A stretch of 64,000 bases of DNA from NCBI GenBank assembly GCA_016710785.1, contig JADJUE010000012.1:1-64000 (forward strand), given 5' to 3'. Position 1 is the first letter of the stretch. Every line of letters starts with the position of its first letter. Below the pieces are notes generated by a model. The model ran no database searches. It was not told the DNA's origin and was given only the letters and a program-made list of their open reading frames with translations. This stretch comes from Candidatus Epilinea brevis (GTDB taxonomy: Bacteria; Chloroflexota; Anaerolineae; Epilineales; Epilineaceae). A program made the position numbers and the translations under genes. This document shows, one piece after another, positions 1 to 12,961 of the stretch.

Positions 1-1026
1 CAGACCTCGGTCAGGAGTGGTCAGCGGGCGGCCGCGCAGCCAGGTCGTGGACCCACCAGCGCCGACCCGCTCGACCGTCCCCGCGCCTCGATGGCCGCCG
101 ATCCGCGTCGATGCGGGCCACCAACAGGAAAGCCGTTTTCACCGCCCCGTCGGCTGTTTCTGCACGCCGGTGAGGAGAGTCGATCCAGGCCTCCCAGTCG
201 CCGTCACTGCGGACCCGGTCGGTCCAGCAGGCGGTAGTACTCGGCGCGATGGCGTTTGAAATGCAGGCTGGAGGAAACGGCGGCTCCGGACAGAACGCCC
301 GTGTGGTAGAGGTAGAAGCGTCATCAGCGAAAAGCCGACCCAGGCGACCGTTGCCGTCCAGAAAGGGGTGGATGGTCTCCGGTGCAGATGCGCCAGACCC
401 GTCCGGATGAGCACCGGCAGGCCGTGGGACCGTCATCATGAAGAAGCGCTCAACTGGCCCATGCATTCGGCCACCGCATGGGGCGGCGGAGGGATAAAGT
501 AGGCGAAGACCCGGCCGTGGGCCGTAATCCAGTTTTGCGATCGGCGGAACTCGCCCGGCAGCTTGTCGTTGCCCCGGCCCCGAGCAAGGAGGATTTCGTG
601 GACTTCGCGCGGCAGACGGTTGGAAAAGGGAAGCCTGACGCCAGGCGTTCCAGGCCGTACTGCGGCGCGCGGCGCGCGTAGTCCGACACGTCCACCACAT
701 CATCGATGGGCACGCCTGGCCTCGGCCTCCACTCGAAGAGGAGCAGATCCGGGAGAGCGACGACTGCGTGCCACCTCGATCCAGGACGAGAGGTCGGCTT
801 CCCCTTTACGCACATGAGCATAGAGGAAGAGTTGGGGTTGCCGGCACGAGGGTAGATGCGCTGTCCAGGCGACCAGTGGCAGCAATGCTTCTTCCAGGAG
901 CCGCTGCCGCCCGTACAGCTCAGGTCAGGGGCGGGTCCGGCGGCGATGGCCCGCGGCAGGAAAGGCGCGCACCTGCTCGCCGCCGACCGCGGTGACCCAG
1001 TAGGATCCGTCCGCGATGCTTCCCAT
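1..1026 (-). pseudogene. Fic family protein, copy 1, frameshifted and cut by the window edge
   Basis: Reads leftward from an ATG at 1024-1026, the same start as the intact copy at 14815-15984. Short stretches in different frames match that protein, including the Fic core (HPFLDGNGRLGRL, near 345-385), the DGDWEAW segment and the wing-helix region. Many single-base indels break the frame. The last part of the gene (C-terminal winged-helix end) lies outside the window. If the indels are sequencing errors, this is an ordinary class II Fic AMP-transferase gene. Confidence 0.8.
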
Positions 1027-1035
1027 TGCCAACTC

Positions 1036-1099
1036 CTTATTCAGCATTACCAGATAGTAGCATGTCTTATTCAGAGATATAGGCCAAATACTGAATAAG
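1036..1099. promoter_or_regulatory. Fic operator region, copy 1
   Basis: Direct repeats CTTATTCAG at 1036-1044 and 1066-1074 and the inverted copy CTGAATAAG at 1091-1099, in an AT-rich patch just upstream of the Fic start. The same arrangement is present in all three units. Apart from this patch, the gap of about 415 bases between the Fic start and the giant-protein start shows nothing I can name. Confidence 0.55.
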
Positions 1100-1443
1100 C
1101 GATGGGCGCAAGCCCAATCCGTCGCTGCCATCCGCCCCAAATCCACCGGCGGCGCGCCTGCCGCGGCGGCGGCTCAACCAACGTTCACGAAACCCATCCG
1201 CCCGGCGTTCTATCTGCGATCGGGCGGGGTCTGGGTCTTCTCGCTTCCAGCGCCTGAAACCCAGCCGTCCTTCAAAGCCGGTCCAACCTGACGCAGGTTA
1301 CGGTGGCTGCCGTCCGCGGTCGTGGCCGCCATCGCCGCGCCGCCCGCAACCCCGCCGGAGTCCATCCTCGTAGGACCCCGTCGGCACCCCGTATGACCAG
1401 CAAACACCGCTGCGGCAACACCCGTACCACCCAGGAGATCACG

Positions 1444-4400
1444 ATGACATTGGCCGCATCCCGCCGCGCCGCCTATCCGCCGCGCCCTTCTGCCCCTGCT
1501 CGCCGCCCTCCCTGGCCCTCACCGTGCTGGCCCCCGCCCGGCCCACGGTGGCCGACCCGCCGCGCAGGCCCAGAGCCCCGCGCCGCCGCAGGTCACCGTC
1601 GACCTCTACAAGCAGCAGCCTGCTCTTCCGCACCCCCGGCCACCCTCGTGACCGCCGGGCTGACCGGCCCCAAGGGCCGCAAGGCCGAGGGGCGTGGGCG
1701 TGGGCGACGCCCAGAGCGTGGCCCAGGTGGGCTCTATACCGGCGAAACCAGCATCCTGCTCGGCGACACCATCGTGCTTTTACGCGGGCCAACGGTAAGC
1801 CCCTGCACCTGACCGTGCCGCAGCTGGCCGCCAGCCTCGTCGAGCTGCCCACCGTGGAGGGCATCGCCCCCTGGTGTAACCGCGCAACTCAGCCTGAAGG
1901 TTCAGGGCAGCCCCGCGGCCATCGAGGAAGCAGGTTGTCGCCGACAGTAAGGGCGCCTTCACCGTGGACCTGAGCGCGCAGCTCAGCGATCCCGACGCCG
2001 TCGCCACCGGCGGCCTGACCTATGACTCGCCCGGGGGCGGCCGTTTCGTGCTGGCCCTGGCCCCCGTGGACGCCAGATCACCCCTCCGGCTCGCCGACCC
2101 TGCGCGGGCGCGTGACCGACCGGCTGGGAGGTCAGCGCCACCGTCACCACCGCCGGCGGGTCGCCCGTGAAGAACCCGGCCCGTCACCGCCAGTGGCGAC
2201 GGCAGCTTCCTCATGTCCCTCCAGCCGCGCCAGGCCGGCCCATCGCCGTGGGCGACAACGTGGACCTCAGAGCCACGGGAGGCGGCCAGCACATACGCCT
2301 GGTTCTCCACCACATCCACCAGGTCGAGGACATCACCGTCACCTTGGACCGCGGCGACGACACTCGCGACCGGCACCGCCCCCGCCCGGCGAAGCCGTCA
2401 TCCTCAACGCCGAGGACTGGACGGCGGCGGAGCTGTTCCGCGCCACCGCCGACGGCGCCGGCGCCTTCAGCGTCGCCATAGCCCCCGCGTAGACCTGGGC
2501 TCCGGCTGGCGCGTGCGCGCCCGCCTATCCCAACTCGAACAACGTCAGCGTGGGCCGTCTGGCCGTGCTGCCCCAGGTGCGCGTGGGCGTGGACCTGCCC
2601 ATCAGCCGGGGCCTGGCCGAGCCCGGCACCGGATGCTCACCGTCACCCTGCGCAGCGCCGCCGGCCCCATCAAGGCCCAAAGCCCCACGCAGGCCGATGA
2701 CCAGGAGCGCTACCGGCTGCTCCATGCTTCGGCGCGCCGGGGTCCCGTCCCTCGGGAGGCGGCGACAGCCTGGAGATCGCGTTTGCCGACAACCTCGGCG
2801 ATCCCCTCCTGCTGCGCGTGCCCGAGCTGACCGCCGTCGGCGACGTAGACAGTGACGCCGTCGGCGGCCGCGCGCCCGACCGACAGCGTCGGACCGTGCG
2901 CGTCGATGGCGCGGGCGGCCCGAAGCGCTTCACCACCACCGCCGACGGCGGCGGCGCCTCCGCGCCGCCCTGGCCGACCAGCTGGACCTCAGCGCCCCGC
3001 CAACAGCGCCGTGACCGTCGCCGGCAGCAACAACGCCGAGTTCACCACCTCCTGGGCGGCCGTGCAGCTCAACGTCGCTGGGCAGCACCATCCAGGAACA
3101 ACTTCGTCTTCGGCAACGGCCCCGCCTGCCTGCAACGGTCCATGCCGGGTTGCAGGCGCCCGACAGCAAGGTCGTGGGCGGCGGCAGCGGCCGGGTCTTC
3201 AGCGGCGACGGCGTCTTCTTCATCCCCGGCGACTCGGGCTCCGGCCCGAGTTCTTCATGCAGCTGGCCGGTGTCACCGGCACGCCCACAGAGATGCAGAC
3301 CGGCGACAAGCTGCAGGTGACCGTGGGCGACGAGCTGCTGACCCTCACGGTGCCGCCCCTGGACACCGTGGCCTTCGCGTGGAGAACGACCGCATCCACC
3401 GGCCGCACCGCGCCCGACACCCGCGCTGACCCTGAGCGTGGCCGATTCGCCGCTGTACTTCGACGCGGCGGTGGAGACCCGCTCCGATACCGCCGGCAAC
3501 CCCAGCCATGACTTCGGCGGCAAGCGCAACATCCGCCACGGCGACTTCATCCAGATCAGCGCCGACTCAACAGACGGGCGTAACGTCGGCGATGTCTCCA
3601 TCGCCCCGGTCTCTTGATGGACCTGGACCGAGCCGTGCTCCTGGGCTCCATCGCCCCCAACCTGGGACGTGACCGTCACCCTCAAGCGTAGCGCCAGCTA
3701 CCTCTCGCGCCAGAACACGACCACCGACGCCAACGGCGCCATGTTCGCTGAGTTCTCGCCGATGACGGCGGCGCGCCCCTGCACGCCCTGCAGGTGCCGG
3801 GCGATGTGGTCACCGTGCCGCCTCCGGACCCACCCAGGATCCGCTCAGCCTACCGTGCCCGTCCTGTCTTTCAGTTGGGACACATAGCCGCCGACACCGT
3901 CTCCGGCTCGGCGCCCGCCCAGAGTCAGCTGACCCTCTTCGCCAGCCTGATCTACCCGTGGCCGGTACCCTGGGCATCTCCCAGGGCTGGCCCAGCGATG
4001 CAGGCGGCAACCGCTTCGCTCCGAGTTCGTGCCCTCCATCGACGTTCGGCCCGGCAGCCGCTTCACCCTCTCTTGTACCGCCCGCCCCAGGAGCATTACG
4101 TCGTGCGCTCGCGCACCGTGCCCATCCTCAACGCCCAGCACTTAGCGGACCCAACGCCTGCGGCTTCGGGCACACCCTACGAGCCGGAGAGGCGTGAAGC
4201 TCCGAGGCGGCGGCAAGCCAACTGGCCGCCGCCGCGGCCGGCGGTGACCCCTGCGACGCCTGCTTCGGCCGCCTGCTGCTGGACGCCGCCGAGAATGACG
4301 TGAAGACCGCCGCCCCGGCCAGCGCGAGGCGCCTCAGATGGGCAGACCTCGGCAACCCTCGACCTGCCAGTCTTCGACCTGAACATCGACTGGAACACGC

Positions 4401-5467
4401 AGCAGGTCACCGGCCAAGGGCGCCGCCGGCGGCACCTACCACGTGCGGCCCGGCCCAGCCTGCGCCGCGCAGACTCCGCAAGGCATCCTCAACTTCGGCA
4501 GCGGCTTCTTCGCCTTCGACAGTCAGACGGAGGCCGACGGCAACTCCGACACCTTCCTGCCCGGCGGCGCCGCGCCTCGCTCGGGCGTGGAGGTCGCCTC
4601 TACCGCCCCGACGGTCAGCGCTTCTTTCCGCCGGGCCTCCACCGGGCCCTGGCACACATCTCGCCGCACCGACCGGGTGACCGGCCAGGCCAACCCCCTG
4701 GACGACGCCACGGCCTCTCGTCCTGAAAGGGCGCCGCCGACCAGGAGCGCTCCCGCGCCACGGCCGCGGCCAACGGCGGCGGGGCCTTCGGCCCGCGCCT
4801 GCCGAAGAGCGCGTCCGGGCCGAAGCGCATCGAGGCCGGCGACATCGTGACCCTGGAGGCCGGCGGCCAGAGGCGCCAAGATCACGGTGGAGCCCCTGTC
4901 CTTCGACTGGTCCGGAGGGCGCGGCCATCTTCGGTCAGGCCCCGGCCAGCCGGCCCGTGCAGCTGCTCCTCAGGCTGAAGTCGGGCGCCACCCACAGCAT
5001 CCCGCGCCAATCCGATGCCGGCGGCCGCTTCGGCTTCAAGGACGACGAGGTGCCCGTGCGCGGCGGCTGGACCCTGGCCGACGTGGCGGCGGTCCGCCTG
5101 GGGCTGACCACGCCCAGCGGCCGCCTGATCATCGACCAGACTCCCAGCTGGGCCAACCCGCCCACCCAACAGCAGCCCATCATCTACCTGCCGGCGGCCT
5201 TCCGCGGCGCCTCGCCGCGGGGACAACGACGCAGGCGGCAAAGATGGCGGGGTGCGGCGCTCAAACGGCGCGGGCGTGGCGGCCGGTCCCGCGGCGCCGC
5301 GGACGGACCCCCCCGACAGGCCGCTCGGTGCTATCCGCAGGCTTGAAAAGGCGACCTGGCGCTCGTTCCTGGGATCGCCGACCTTCCTGCCCACCGGCGG
5401 TCGGCATCAACCTACCGCTGCCGGCACCGGTCGCGGTGCGAGAATGACCTTGCGCGACGAGGACTGA
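1444..5467 (+). pseudogene. Giant secreted beta-sandwich repeat protein, copy 1 (multiply frameshifted)
   Basis: Starts at the same ATG (preceded by AGGAGAT) and stops at the same TGA as copies 2 and 3, but the frame is broken dozens of times by short indels, so only fragments of at most about 200 residues are open. The fragments match the better copies throughout: signal-peptide region, repeated domains and the IYLPAAFRG segment near 5190. In some stretches (for example around 3600-3880) its base variants agree with copy 3, in others (around 2695) with copy 2, so it is not simply a noisy re-read of one neighbour. At about 4700 it keeps the extra C that both other copies lack and that the frame needs. 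Confidence 0.8.
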
Positions 5468-5503
5468 ACGGAGCCTTTGGCGCGACGAGGACGATGACTC
5501 GAG

Positions 5504-5530
5504 ACGGGGGCTCCGCAAGGAGTCCCCGGT
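5504..5530 (+). terminator. Terminator hairpin after giant protein, copy 1
   Basis: Stem CGGGGGCTCC with loop GCAA and return arm GGAGTCCCCGG, followed by TTT. It corresponds to the better-preserved hairpins at 12962-12989 and 20407-20434, with one stem C missing here. Confidence 0.6.
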
Positions 5531-5642
5531 TTAACGTCAGGGCCGGGCGAGCTGTGTCGAAGGTGTAGACCTGCAAGCCGATCCACCAGGACTGAAACTC
5601 GTACCGTATAGATACGTAAAATCGTGATGGAGGTGTTGCCCC

Positions 5643-5858
5643 ATGCAAGAAGCTCACCATCACCGTCGATGCCGGGGTCTACGACGGGCTCTACCGCACA
5701 ATCGGTGCGGGGCGAATCAACCATTTCATCCGAGGAGTTGGTTCGCCCCTACGTCGTCGATCTGGATCTGGACAAAAACTACGCCCAGATGGCTGCGGAC
5801 GAAGCGCGGGAACGCGAGGCGCTGGAATAGTCGGACTCCTTGTCAAGGGAACCCTTGA
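5643..5858 (+). pseudogene. RHH antitoxin-like gene, copy 1 (frameshifted)
   Basis: Begins at the ATG homologous to 20547 but lacks two bases in codons 2-3 and has other indels, so the ribbon-helix-helix frame is lost; an in-frame TAG also appears near 5828. The upstream operator palindrome (5601-5618) is present with one inserted C. The ending shows CCCTTGATG, in which a TGA overlaps an ATG as in many antitoxin-toxin pairs. Confidence 0.7.
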
Positions 5859-5892
5859 TGAAACCCGTGGAAAAGGGCAGGTTGACCGTCCC

Positions 5893-6840
5893 CTACCGAC
5901 ACGGCAAGCTCACCGCGATCCGCCGATCGATCGCCGTCGGGTCCTCGCCTCGCGCGGGGCCGGGTGTAAGCGTAGCTGCTGTCGCGGACCGGGGCGCCCA
6001 GGAAAGCGCCGTCGGCGTCAGTGCCCAGGCCCCACCGTGAACGGCGGGGACATCCGAGGCCCGCGCCGAGGGCAGCCAGCAACAGGGCGCGAGGGCTTCC
6101 GTCGCCCTCCGAGGTCGGCCGTCCCGTCCAACAGCACCACCGTCTCGGCGCGAAAGCGCGGCGCCCGCGGGACTCCAGCTCGCCCAGAGACTTCTCAGGC
6201 CCAGGTCGATGCGCGTGCCCGGGCTCAGCACCAACTGGTCAGGCGGCGGCTGACCGCCTCGAAATCCTGGGTGATCACGTATTCGCGCCGCGCCTGGCCA
6301 TCAAGCTCCACCAGGCCCACGCGGTCCGTGCGCGGCTCCATCTCCGCCAGCGGACCGCCGCGCCGCGGCCACCGCCTGCGCCAGCTCAGCGCCCTGCATC
6401 GAGGAGGAGCTGTCCAGGGCCGGCACCAGATCCCGCCCACCCGGCGCTTGATCAGGCAGGCCTCCCTTCAGGAGCACCGGCAGGTAGACCCGGCGCCGGC
6501 ACGGGCGGCGGCGTGGGTGAGGCCGGGCCAGCACCAGCACCCTGGGGTACGGCGAAGTCGGCTTTAGCGCCGGCCGTCCGCGGTGCAGCTGGCCGTGGCC
6601 AGGCGGTTGGTGGGCGGGCGACCGGTGCGCTGCGGCGTCACCCTGGGGCTGAAGCGCAGCCCCCCCGCCGGTGCCGCCGGCAACGCTGCGCCCAGGTCAC
6701 CGACCCGCGTCCTGGGCCGCGGGCGGCGGCTGGATCGAGGCCGGGTCAGGCGCATGTCCGCGCCCATCGTCGCTGCGGTCAGGTCGGTGGCCACCACCTC
6801 GCCCACCGTTCCGCTCAACTGGCCTGACAGATCCCCCGTC
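5893..6840 (-). pseudogene. 3' fragment of the NHL/VWA surface protein gene, copy 1
   Basis: Homologous to 20795-21728, the last roughly 310 codons of the intact VWA gene (linker, YLP motif and second VWA domain). The 5' two thirds are absent: homology stops at CCCGTC ending at 6840 and the sequence continues into the leader of a VOC gene. Besides private indels it shares substitutions with copy 2 against copy 3 (for example 6222-6246 versus 21110-21136). It has no start and cannot make the full protein. Confidence 0.85.
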
Positions 6841-6911
6841 CGCCGAGAAGCCGCCGACAAACCGCCGATAAGGCGCCGATAGCGCCCCGTCGCCCCCCAC
6901 AAGAGGCCCCC

Positions 6912-7308
6912 ATGCAGATCCGCCACACGTCCGTCATGGTCGACGACCAGGCCAAGGCCTTGCAGTTCTACACGTCGGTGCTGGGTTTCCGTTCCCCATA
7001 CCGACATCGACATGGGCGCGTTCCGCTGGCTTACCGTGAGCTCGCCCGAAGGCGCTGAAGGCGTCGAGCTCGTGCTCGAGCCACATGGGCTTCGAGGCCC
7101 GCGCGGGGGCTTCAGAAGGCCCTGTTTGACGACGCGGCATCCCGCCGCTGTCTTCATCACCGGCGACATGGATGCCGAGGTGCGGCGCCTCAAGGCCCCT
7201 GGGCGTGGTCTGCCGCGGCGAGCCCGCGAACGCCACGGCCCCATCATCTCCGCCGTGTTCGAGGACAGCTGCGGCAACACCTCATCAACCTCGTACAAGC
7301 CTTGGTGA
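6912..7308 (+). pseudogene. VOC (glyoxalase-fold) family protein, copy 2, frameshifted
   Basis: The ATG and first residues MQIRHTSVMVDD match the intact copy at 14392. Frameshifts at about 6990, 7085 and 7120 and others near the end break the frame. It ends at a TGA at 7306-7308 that the better copy does not have in frame. Family and function as for the copy at 14392-14784. Confidence 0.8.
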
Positions 7309-7346
7309 AGGGGGCTGCCGACAGGCCAAACCAGCTGTACCTTGCG

Positions 7347-8534
7347 TTACAACGGTTCAGTCCCCTCGTTGAGGATAGCCGAGTAGTCGCGGTAAACGAA
7401 GACGCGGTTGCGTTTCTGCCCCGTCAGCTCCTGGTCGATATCCATCCCGATAGGCACGCTCATGCGGCGGTCGCCGCCGGGAAGAGATCCCCGTGCGTCG
7501 GCGGACCTCGGTCAGGGTGGTCAGCGGGCGGCCACGCGGCGGGTCGTGGACCCGCAACGCCGACCCGCTCGGTCGTCCCCGCGCCTCGATGACACGCCGA
7601 TCCGCGTCGATGCGGGCCACCAACCAGCGGGCCGTTTTCACCGCCCGTCCACTGTTTCTCGCACAGCCGGTGAGGAAGAAGTCGATCGGGCCTCCCAGTC
7701 GCCGTCACCGCGGACCCGGTCCAGCAGGCGGTAATACTCGACGCGATGGCGTTTCCCGAAATACAGGCTGGGGTAGAGGAGCAGCGGCTCAGACAGAACG
7801 CCCGTGTGGTAGAGGTGGAGGCGTCATCAGCAGCCGACCCAGGCGACCGTTGCCGTCCAGAAAGGGTGGATGGTCTAGCGAAAATTGCAGATGCGCCAGA
7901 CCCGTCCGGATGAGCACCGGCAGAGCCGTGGGACCGTCATCATGAAGGAAACGCTCCAGCTGGCCCATGCATTCGGCCACCGCATGGGGCGGCGGAGGGA
8001 CAAAAAGCAGACCAGACCCGGCCTTGGGCCGCCAATCCCCCCAGTTTTGCGATCGGCGGAACTCGCCCGGCGACTTGTCGTTGCCCCGGCCCCGGGTAAG
8101 GAGGATTTCGTGGACTTCGCGCAACGAACGGTTGGAAAAGGGAAGCCTGACGCCAGGCGTTCCGGGCCGTGCTGCGGCGCGGCAACATAGTTCGACACGT
8201 CCACCACATCCATCCGATGCGGAGCGCCTCGGGCGCGGCCTCCAACTCGAAGAGGAGCAGATCGGAGAGCGACGACTGCGTGCCCTCGATCTGGGACGAG
8301 AGGACGGCTTCCTTACGCGCATAGGCATAGAGGAAGAGTTGGGGATCCGGCAGCAGGGTAGATACGCTGTCCGGGCGACCGGTGACAGCAATGCTTCTTC
8401 CAGGAGCCGCTGCCGCCACGGACGCTCAGATCAGGGGCGGGTCCGGCGGCAGTGGCCGCGGCAGGAAGGCGCGCACCTGCTCGCCGCCGACCGCTGTTGA
8501 CTTCGTAGGATCCCGTCACGCGATGCTTCCCCAT
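7347..8534 (-). pseudogene. Fic family protein, copy 2, frameshifted
   Basis: Corresponds end to end to the intact Fic gene at 14815-15984, from the ATG at 8532-8534 to the TAA at 7347-7349. A run of 200 codons is open around 7789-8391, but there are indels, for example one that turns the core motif into HPPFLDGNGRLGRLL. The inhibitory motif SSQIEGTQSSL is kept. With indels corrected it would be a normal class II Fic protein. Confidence 0.85.
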
Positions 8535-8543
8535 TGCCAGCTC

Positions 8544-8607
8544 CATATTCAGCATTGCTGGATAGTAGCATGTCTTATTCAGAGATATAGGCCAAATACT
8601 GAATAAG
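8544..8607. promoter_or_regulatory. Fic operator region, copy 2
   Basis: CATATTCAG (one base changed) at 8544-8552, CTTATTCAG at 8574-8582 and inverted CTGAATAAG at 8599-8607, the same layout as 15994-16057. The rest of the gap to 8948 shows no further feature. Confidence 0.55.
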
Positions 8608-8948
8608 CGATGGGCGCCGGCGCAATCCGTCGCTGCCATCCACGCCCCCGTCCACCGGCGGCGCGCCTGCCGCGGCGTCCGGCTCCAACGTTCACGAAAC
8701 CCATCCGCCCGGCGTTCTATCTGTGATCGGGCGGGGTCTGGGTCTTCCCGCTTCCGGCGCCTGAAACCCAGCCGTCCTTCCGACGGTCCAACCTGACGCA
8801 GGTTGCGGTGGCTGCCGTCCGCGGTCGTGGCCGCCATCGCCGCGCCGCCCCGCAACCCGCCGGCGTCCATCCTCGTAGGACCCCGTCGGCACCCCGTATG
8901 AGCAGCAAACACCGCTGCAGCAGCACCCGTACCACCCAGGAGATCACG

Positions 8949-11900
8949 ATGACATTGGCCGCATCCCCGCCGCGCCGCCTATCGCCGCGCCTTCTGCCCC
9001 TGCTCGCCGCCCTCCTGGCCCTCACCGTGCTGGCCCCCGCCGGCCCTGGTGGCCGACCCGCCGCGCAGGCCCAGAGCCCCGCGCCGCCGCAGGTCACCGT
9101 CAACCTCTACAGCAGCAGCCTGCTCTTCCGCACCCTGCCGGCCACCCTCGTGACCGCCGAGCTGACCGGCCCCAAGGGCCGCAAGGCCGAGGGCGTAGGC
9201 GTGGGCGACGCCCAGGGCGTGGCCCAGGTGGGCTTTATACCGGTGAGACCAGCATCCTGCCCGGCGACACCATCGTGCTTTCGCGGGCCAACGACAAGCC
9301 CCTGCACCTGACCGTGCCGCAGCTGGCCGCCAGCCTCGTCGAGCTGCCCACCGTGGAGGGCATCGCCCCGCCCGGTGTAACCGCGCAGCTCAGCCTGAAG
9401 GTTCAGGGCAGCCCCGCGGCCATCGAGAAGCAGGTTGTCGCCGACAGCCAGGGCGCCTTCACCGTGGACCTGAGCGCGCAGCTCAGCGATCCCGACGCCG
9501 TCGCCACCGGCAGCCTGACCTTATGACTCGCCCGAGGGCGGCCGTTTCGTGCTGGCCCTGGCCACCGTGGACGCCCAGATCACCCTCGGCGCGCCGGCCC
9601 TGCGCGGGCGCGTGACCGCCGGCTGGGAGGTCAGCGCCACCGTCACCGCCGCCGGCGGATCGCCCGTGAAGATCGGGCCCGTCACCGCCGGTGGCGACGG
9701 CAGCTTCCTCATGTCCCTCCAGCCCTTGGGCCGGCCCATCGCCGTGGGCGACAACGTGGACCTCAGAGCCACGGGAGGCGGCCAGCACATCAACTGGTTC
9801 TCCCACCACATCAACCAGGTCAAGGACATCACCGTCACCTTGGACCGCAGCAGCGACCTCGCGACCGGCACCGCCCCCGCCGGCGAAGCCGTCATCCTCA
9901 GCGCCGAGGACATGGACGGCCGGCAGGAGCTGTTCCGCGCCACCGCCGACGGCGCCGGCGCCTTCAGCGTCGCCATGGCCCCCGCGTAGACCTGGGCTCC
10001 GGCTGGCGCGTGCGCGCCGCCTATCCCAGCTCGAGCAACGTCAGCGTGGGCCGTCTGGCCGTGCTGCCCCGGGTGCGCGTGGGCGTGGACCTGCCCATCA
10101 GCCAGGGCCTGGCCGAGCCCGGCCGGATGCTCACCGTCACCCTGCGCAGCGCCGCCGGCGCCATCAAGGCCCAAAGCCCCACCCAGGCCGATGACCAGGG
10201 CCGCTACCAGCTCTATTTCTTCGGCGCGCCGGGGTCCGTCCCTCAGGCCGGCGACAGCCTGGAGATCGCGTTTGCCGACAACCTCGGCGATCCCTTGCTG
10301 CTGCGCGTGCCCGAGCTGACCGCCGTCAGCGATGTGGACGGTGACGCCGTCGGCGGCCGCGCGCCGGCCGACAGCGTCGTGACCGTGCGCGTCGATGGCG
10401 CGGGCGGCCCGAAGCGCTTCACCGCCACCGCCGACAGCGGCGGCGCCTACCGCGCCGCCCTGGCCGGCCAGCTGGACCTCAAGCGCCCCGCCAACGGCGC
10501 CGTGACCGTCGCCGGCGGCAGCAACGCCGAGTTCACCACCTCCTGGGCGGCCGTGCAGCTCAACGTCAGCGTGGGCAGCACCATCCAGGGCAACTTCGTC
10601 TTCGGCAACGGCCCCGCCTGGCGCACGGTCTACGCCGAACTGCAGGCGCCCGACGGCAAGGTCGTGGGCATCGGCAACGGCCAGGTCTTCGGCGGCGACG
10701 GCGTCTTCTTCATCCCCGGCGGCTCGGGCTCCGGCCCGCAGTTCTTCATGCAGCTGGCCGATGTCACCGGCACGCCCATAGAGATGCAGACCGGCGACAA
10801 GCTGCAGGTGACCGTGGGCGCCGAGCTGCTGACCCTCACGGTGCCGCCCCTGGACAGCGTGGCCTTCGTGCAGAGCGACCGCATCACCGGCCGCACCGCG
10901 CCCGACACCCGCGTGACCCTGAGCGTGGCCGATTCGCCGCTGTACTTCGACATGACGGTGGAGACCCGCTCCGATGCCGCCGGCAACTTCAGCCATGACT
11001 TCAGCGGCAAGCGCAACATCCGGCACGGCGACTTCATCCAGATCAGCGCCGATATCGGCGGGCATAACGTCAGCGATGTCTCCATCGCCCCCGGCCTCTT
11101 GATGGACCTGGACCAGGCCGTGCTCCTGGGCTCCATCGCCCCCAACCTGGACGTGACCGTCACCCTCAAGCGCGGCGCCAGCACCCTCTCGCGCCAGAAC
11201 ACGAGCACCGACGCCAACGGCGCCATGTTCGCGCAGTTCGCCGATGACGGCGGTGCGCCCCTGCGCCTGCAGGTGGGCGATGTGGTCACCGTGACCGCCT
11301 CCGACCCCACCCAGGATCCGCTCAGCCTCACCGTGCCCGACCTGTCCTTCAGTTGGGACCTAGCCGCCGACACCGTCTCCGGCTCGGCGCCCGCCCAGGG
11401 TCAGCTGACCCTCTTCGCCAGCCTGATCTACCCCGTGGCCGGTACCCTGGGCATCTCCCAGGGCTGGCCCAGCGTGCAGGCCGGCAACCGCTTCAGCACC
11501 GAGTTCGTGCCCTCCATCGACGTTCGGCCCGGCAGCCGCTTCACCCTCTTGTACCGCCCGCCCCAGGGGCATTACGTCGTGCGCTCGCGCACCGTGCCCA
11601 TCCTCAACGCCCAGCATAGCGGGCCCAACGCCTGCGGCTTCGGCACACCCTACGAGCCGGTGAGCGTGAAGCTCGAGGCCGGCGGCGCGCAGCTGGCGGC
11701 CGCCGCGGCCGAGATGGCCCCCTACGACGGCTTCTTCGGCCGCCTGCTGCTGGACGCCGCCGAGAAGGCCGTGAAGACCGCCGCCGGCCAGCGCGAGAGC
11801 GCTCAGCTGGGCGGGCCCTCGGCGGCCATCGACCTGCCGGTCTTCGACCTGAACGTCGACTGGAACACGCAGCAGGTCACCGGCAAGGGCCCCGCCGGCG

Positions 11901-12925
11901 GCACCTACTACGTGCAGCCGGCCCAGCCCTGCGCCGCGCAGCGCCCGCAAGGCATCCCTCAACTTCGGCGGCGGCTTCTTCGCCTTCGACGATCAGACGG
12001 AGGCCGACGGCAGCTTCGACACCTTCCTGCCCGGCGGCGCCGCGCCCGGCTCGGGCGTGGAGATCGCCTTCTACGCCCCCGACGGTCAGCGCTATTTCCG
12101 CCAGGCCTACCGGGCCCTGGCGCGCATCTACATCCATACCGACCGGGTGACCGGCCAGGCCAACCCCTGGACGACGCCACGGTCATCCTGAAGGGCGCCG
12201 CCGGCCAGGAGCGCTCCCGCGCCACGGCCGCGGCCAACGGCGACGGGGCCTTCGGCCTGCGCCTGCCGGAGAGCGCGTCCGGGCCCGAGCGCATCGAGGC
12301 CGGCGACATCGTGACCCTGGAGGCCGGCGGCCAGAGCGCCGAGATCACGGTGGAGCCCCTGTCCTTCGACTGGTCGGAGGGCGCGGCCATCTTCGGTCAG
12401 GCCCCGGCCAACCGGCCCGTGCAGCTGCGCCTCAGGCTGAAGTCGGGCGCCACCTACAGCATCCCGCGCCAGTCCGATGCCGGCGGCCGCTTCAGCTTCA
12501 AGGACGACGAGGTGCCCGTGCGCGGCGGCTGGACCCTGGCCGACGTGGCGGCGGTCCGCCTGGAGCTGACCACGCCCAGCGGCCACCTGATCATCGACCA
12601 GACCCCAGCTGGACCAACCCGCCCACCCAACAGCAGCCCATCATCTACCTGCCGGCAGCCTTCCGCGGCGCCTCCCCGCGGGGGACGGCGGCGCGGGCAA
12701 CGCAAGATCGGCAGGGTGCGGGCTCTCAAGCGGCGCGGCGTGGCGACCGGTGCCCAACGCCGCGAACGGACGCCCGACGAGCGCTCAGTGCTGTCCGCGG
12801 GCCGAAAAGCGACCTGGCGCTCGTTCCTGGGATCGCCGACCTTCCTGCCTCCGGCGGTCGGCATCATACCTACCGCTGCCGGCACCGGTCGCGGGGTGCG
12901 AATGACCTTGCGCGACGAGGACTGA
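8949..12925 (+). pseudogene. Giant secreted beta-sandwich repeat protein, copy 2 (few frameshifts)
   Basis: Starts at the ATG after AGGAGATCACG. Comparison with copy 3 shows single-base errors at about 9237 (lost T), 9521 (gained T), 9984 (lost C), 11957 (gained C), 12168 (lost C) and 12607 (lost C). Between about 9984 and 11957 the frame is clean and encodes more than 650 residues of repeated domains. The 11957 and 12168 changes cancel, so the open run continues into the C-terminal domains. Product description is given for the copy at 16400-20369. Confidence 0.85.
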
Positions 12926-12961
12926 ACGGAGCCTTTGGCGCGACGAGGACGATGACTCGAG

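Larger units (their letters stand above)
1..6840 (+). repeat. Tandem repeat unit, copy 1 (left part cut by window edge)
   Basis: Same gene order and sequence as 6841-14308 and 14309-21728, starting inside the Fic gene. It ends inside a VWA gene fragment, where the sequence shared with the intact VWA gene (down to 21728) stops and the leader of a VOC gene begins. It is the most damaged copy: one- and two-base insertions and deletions occur every few tens of bases, many in C or G runs, so no long reading frame survives. The damage looks more like uncorrected long-read error than evolutionary decay, because operators, terminators and start sites are all still recognisable. Confidence 0.9.
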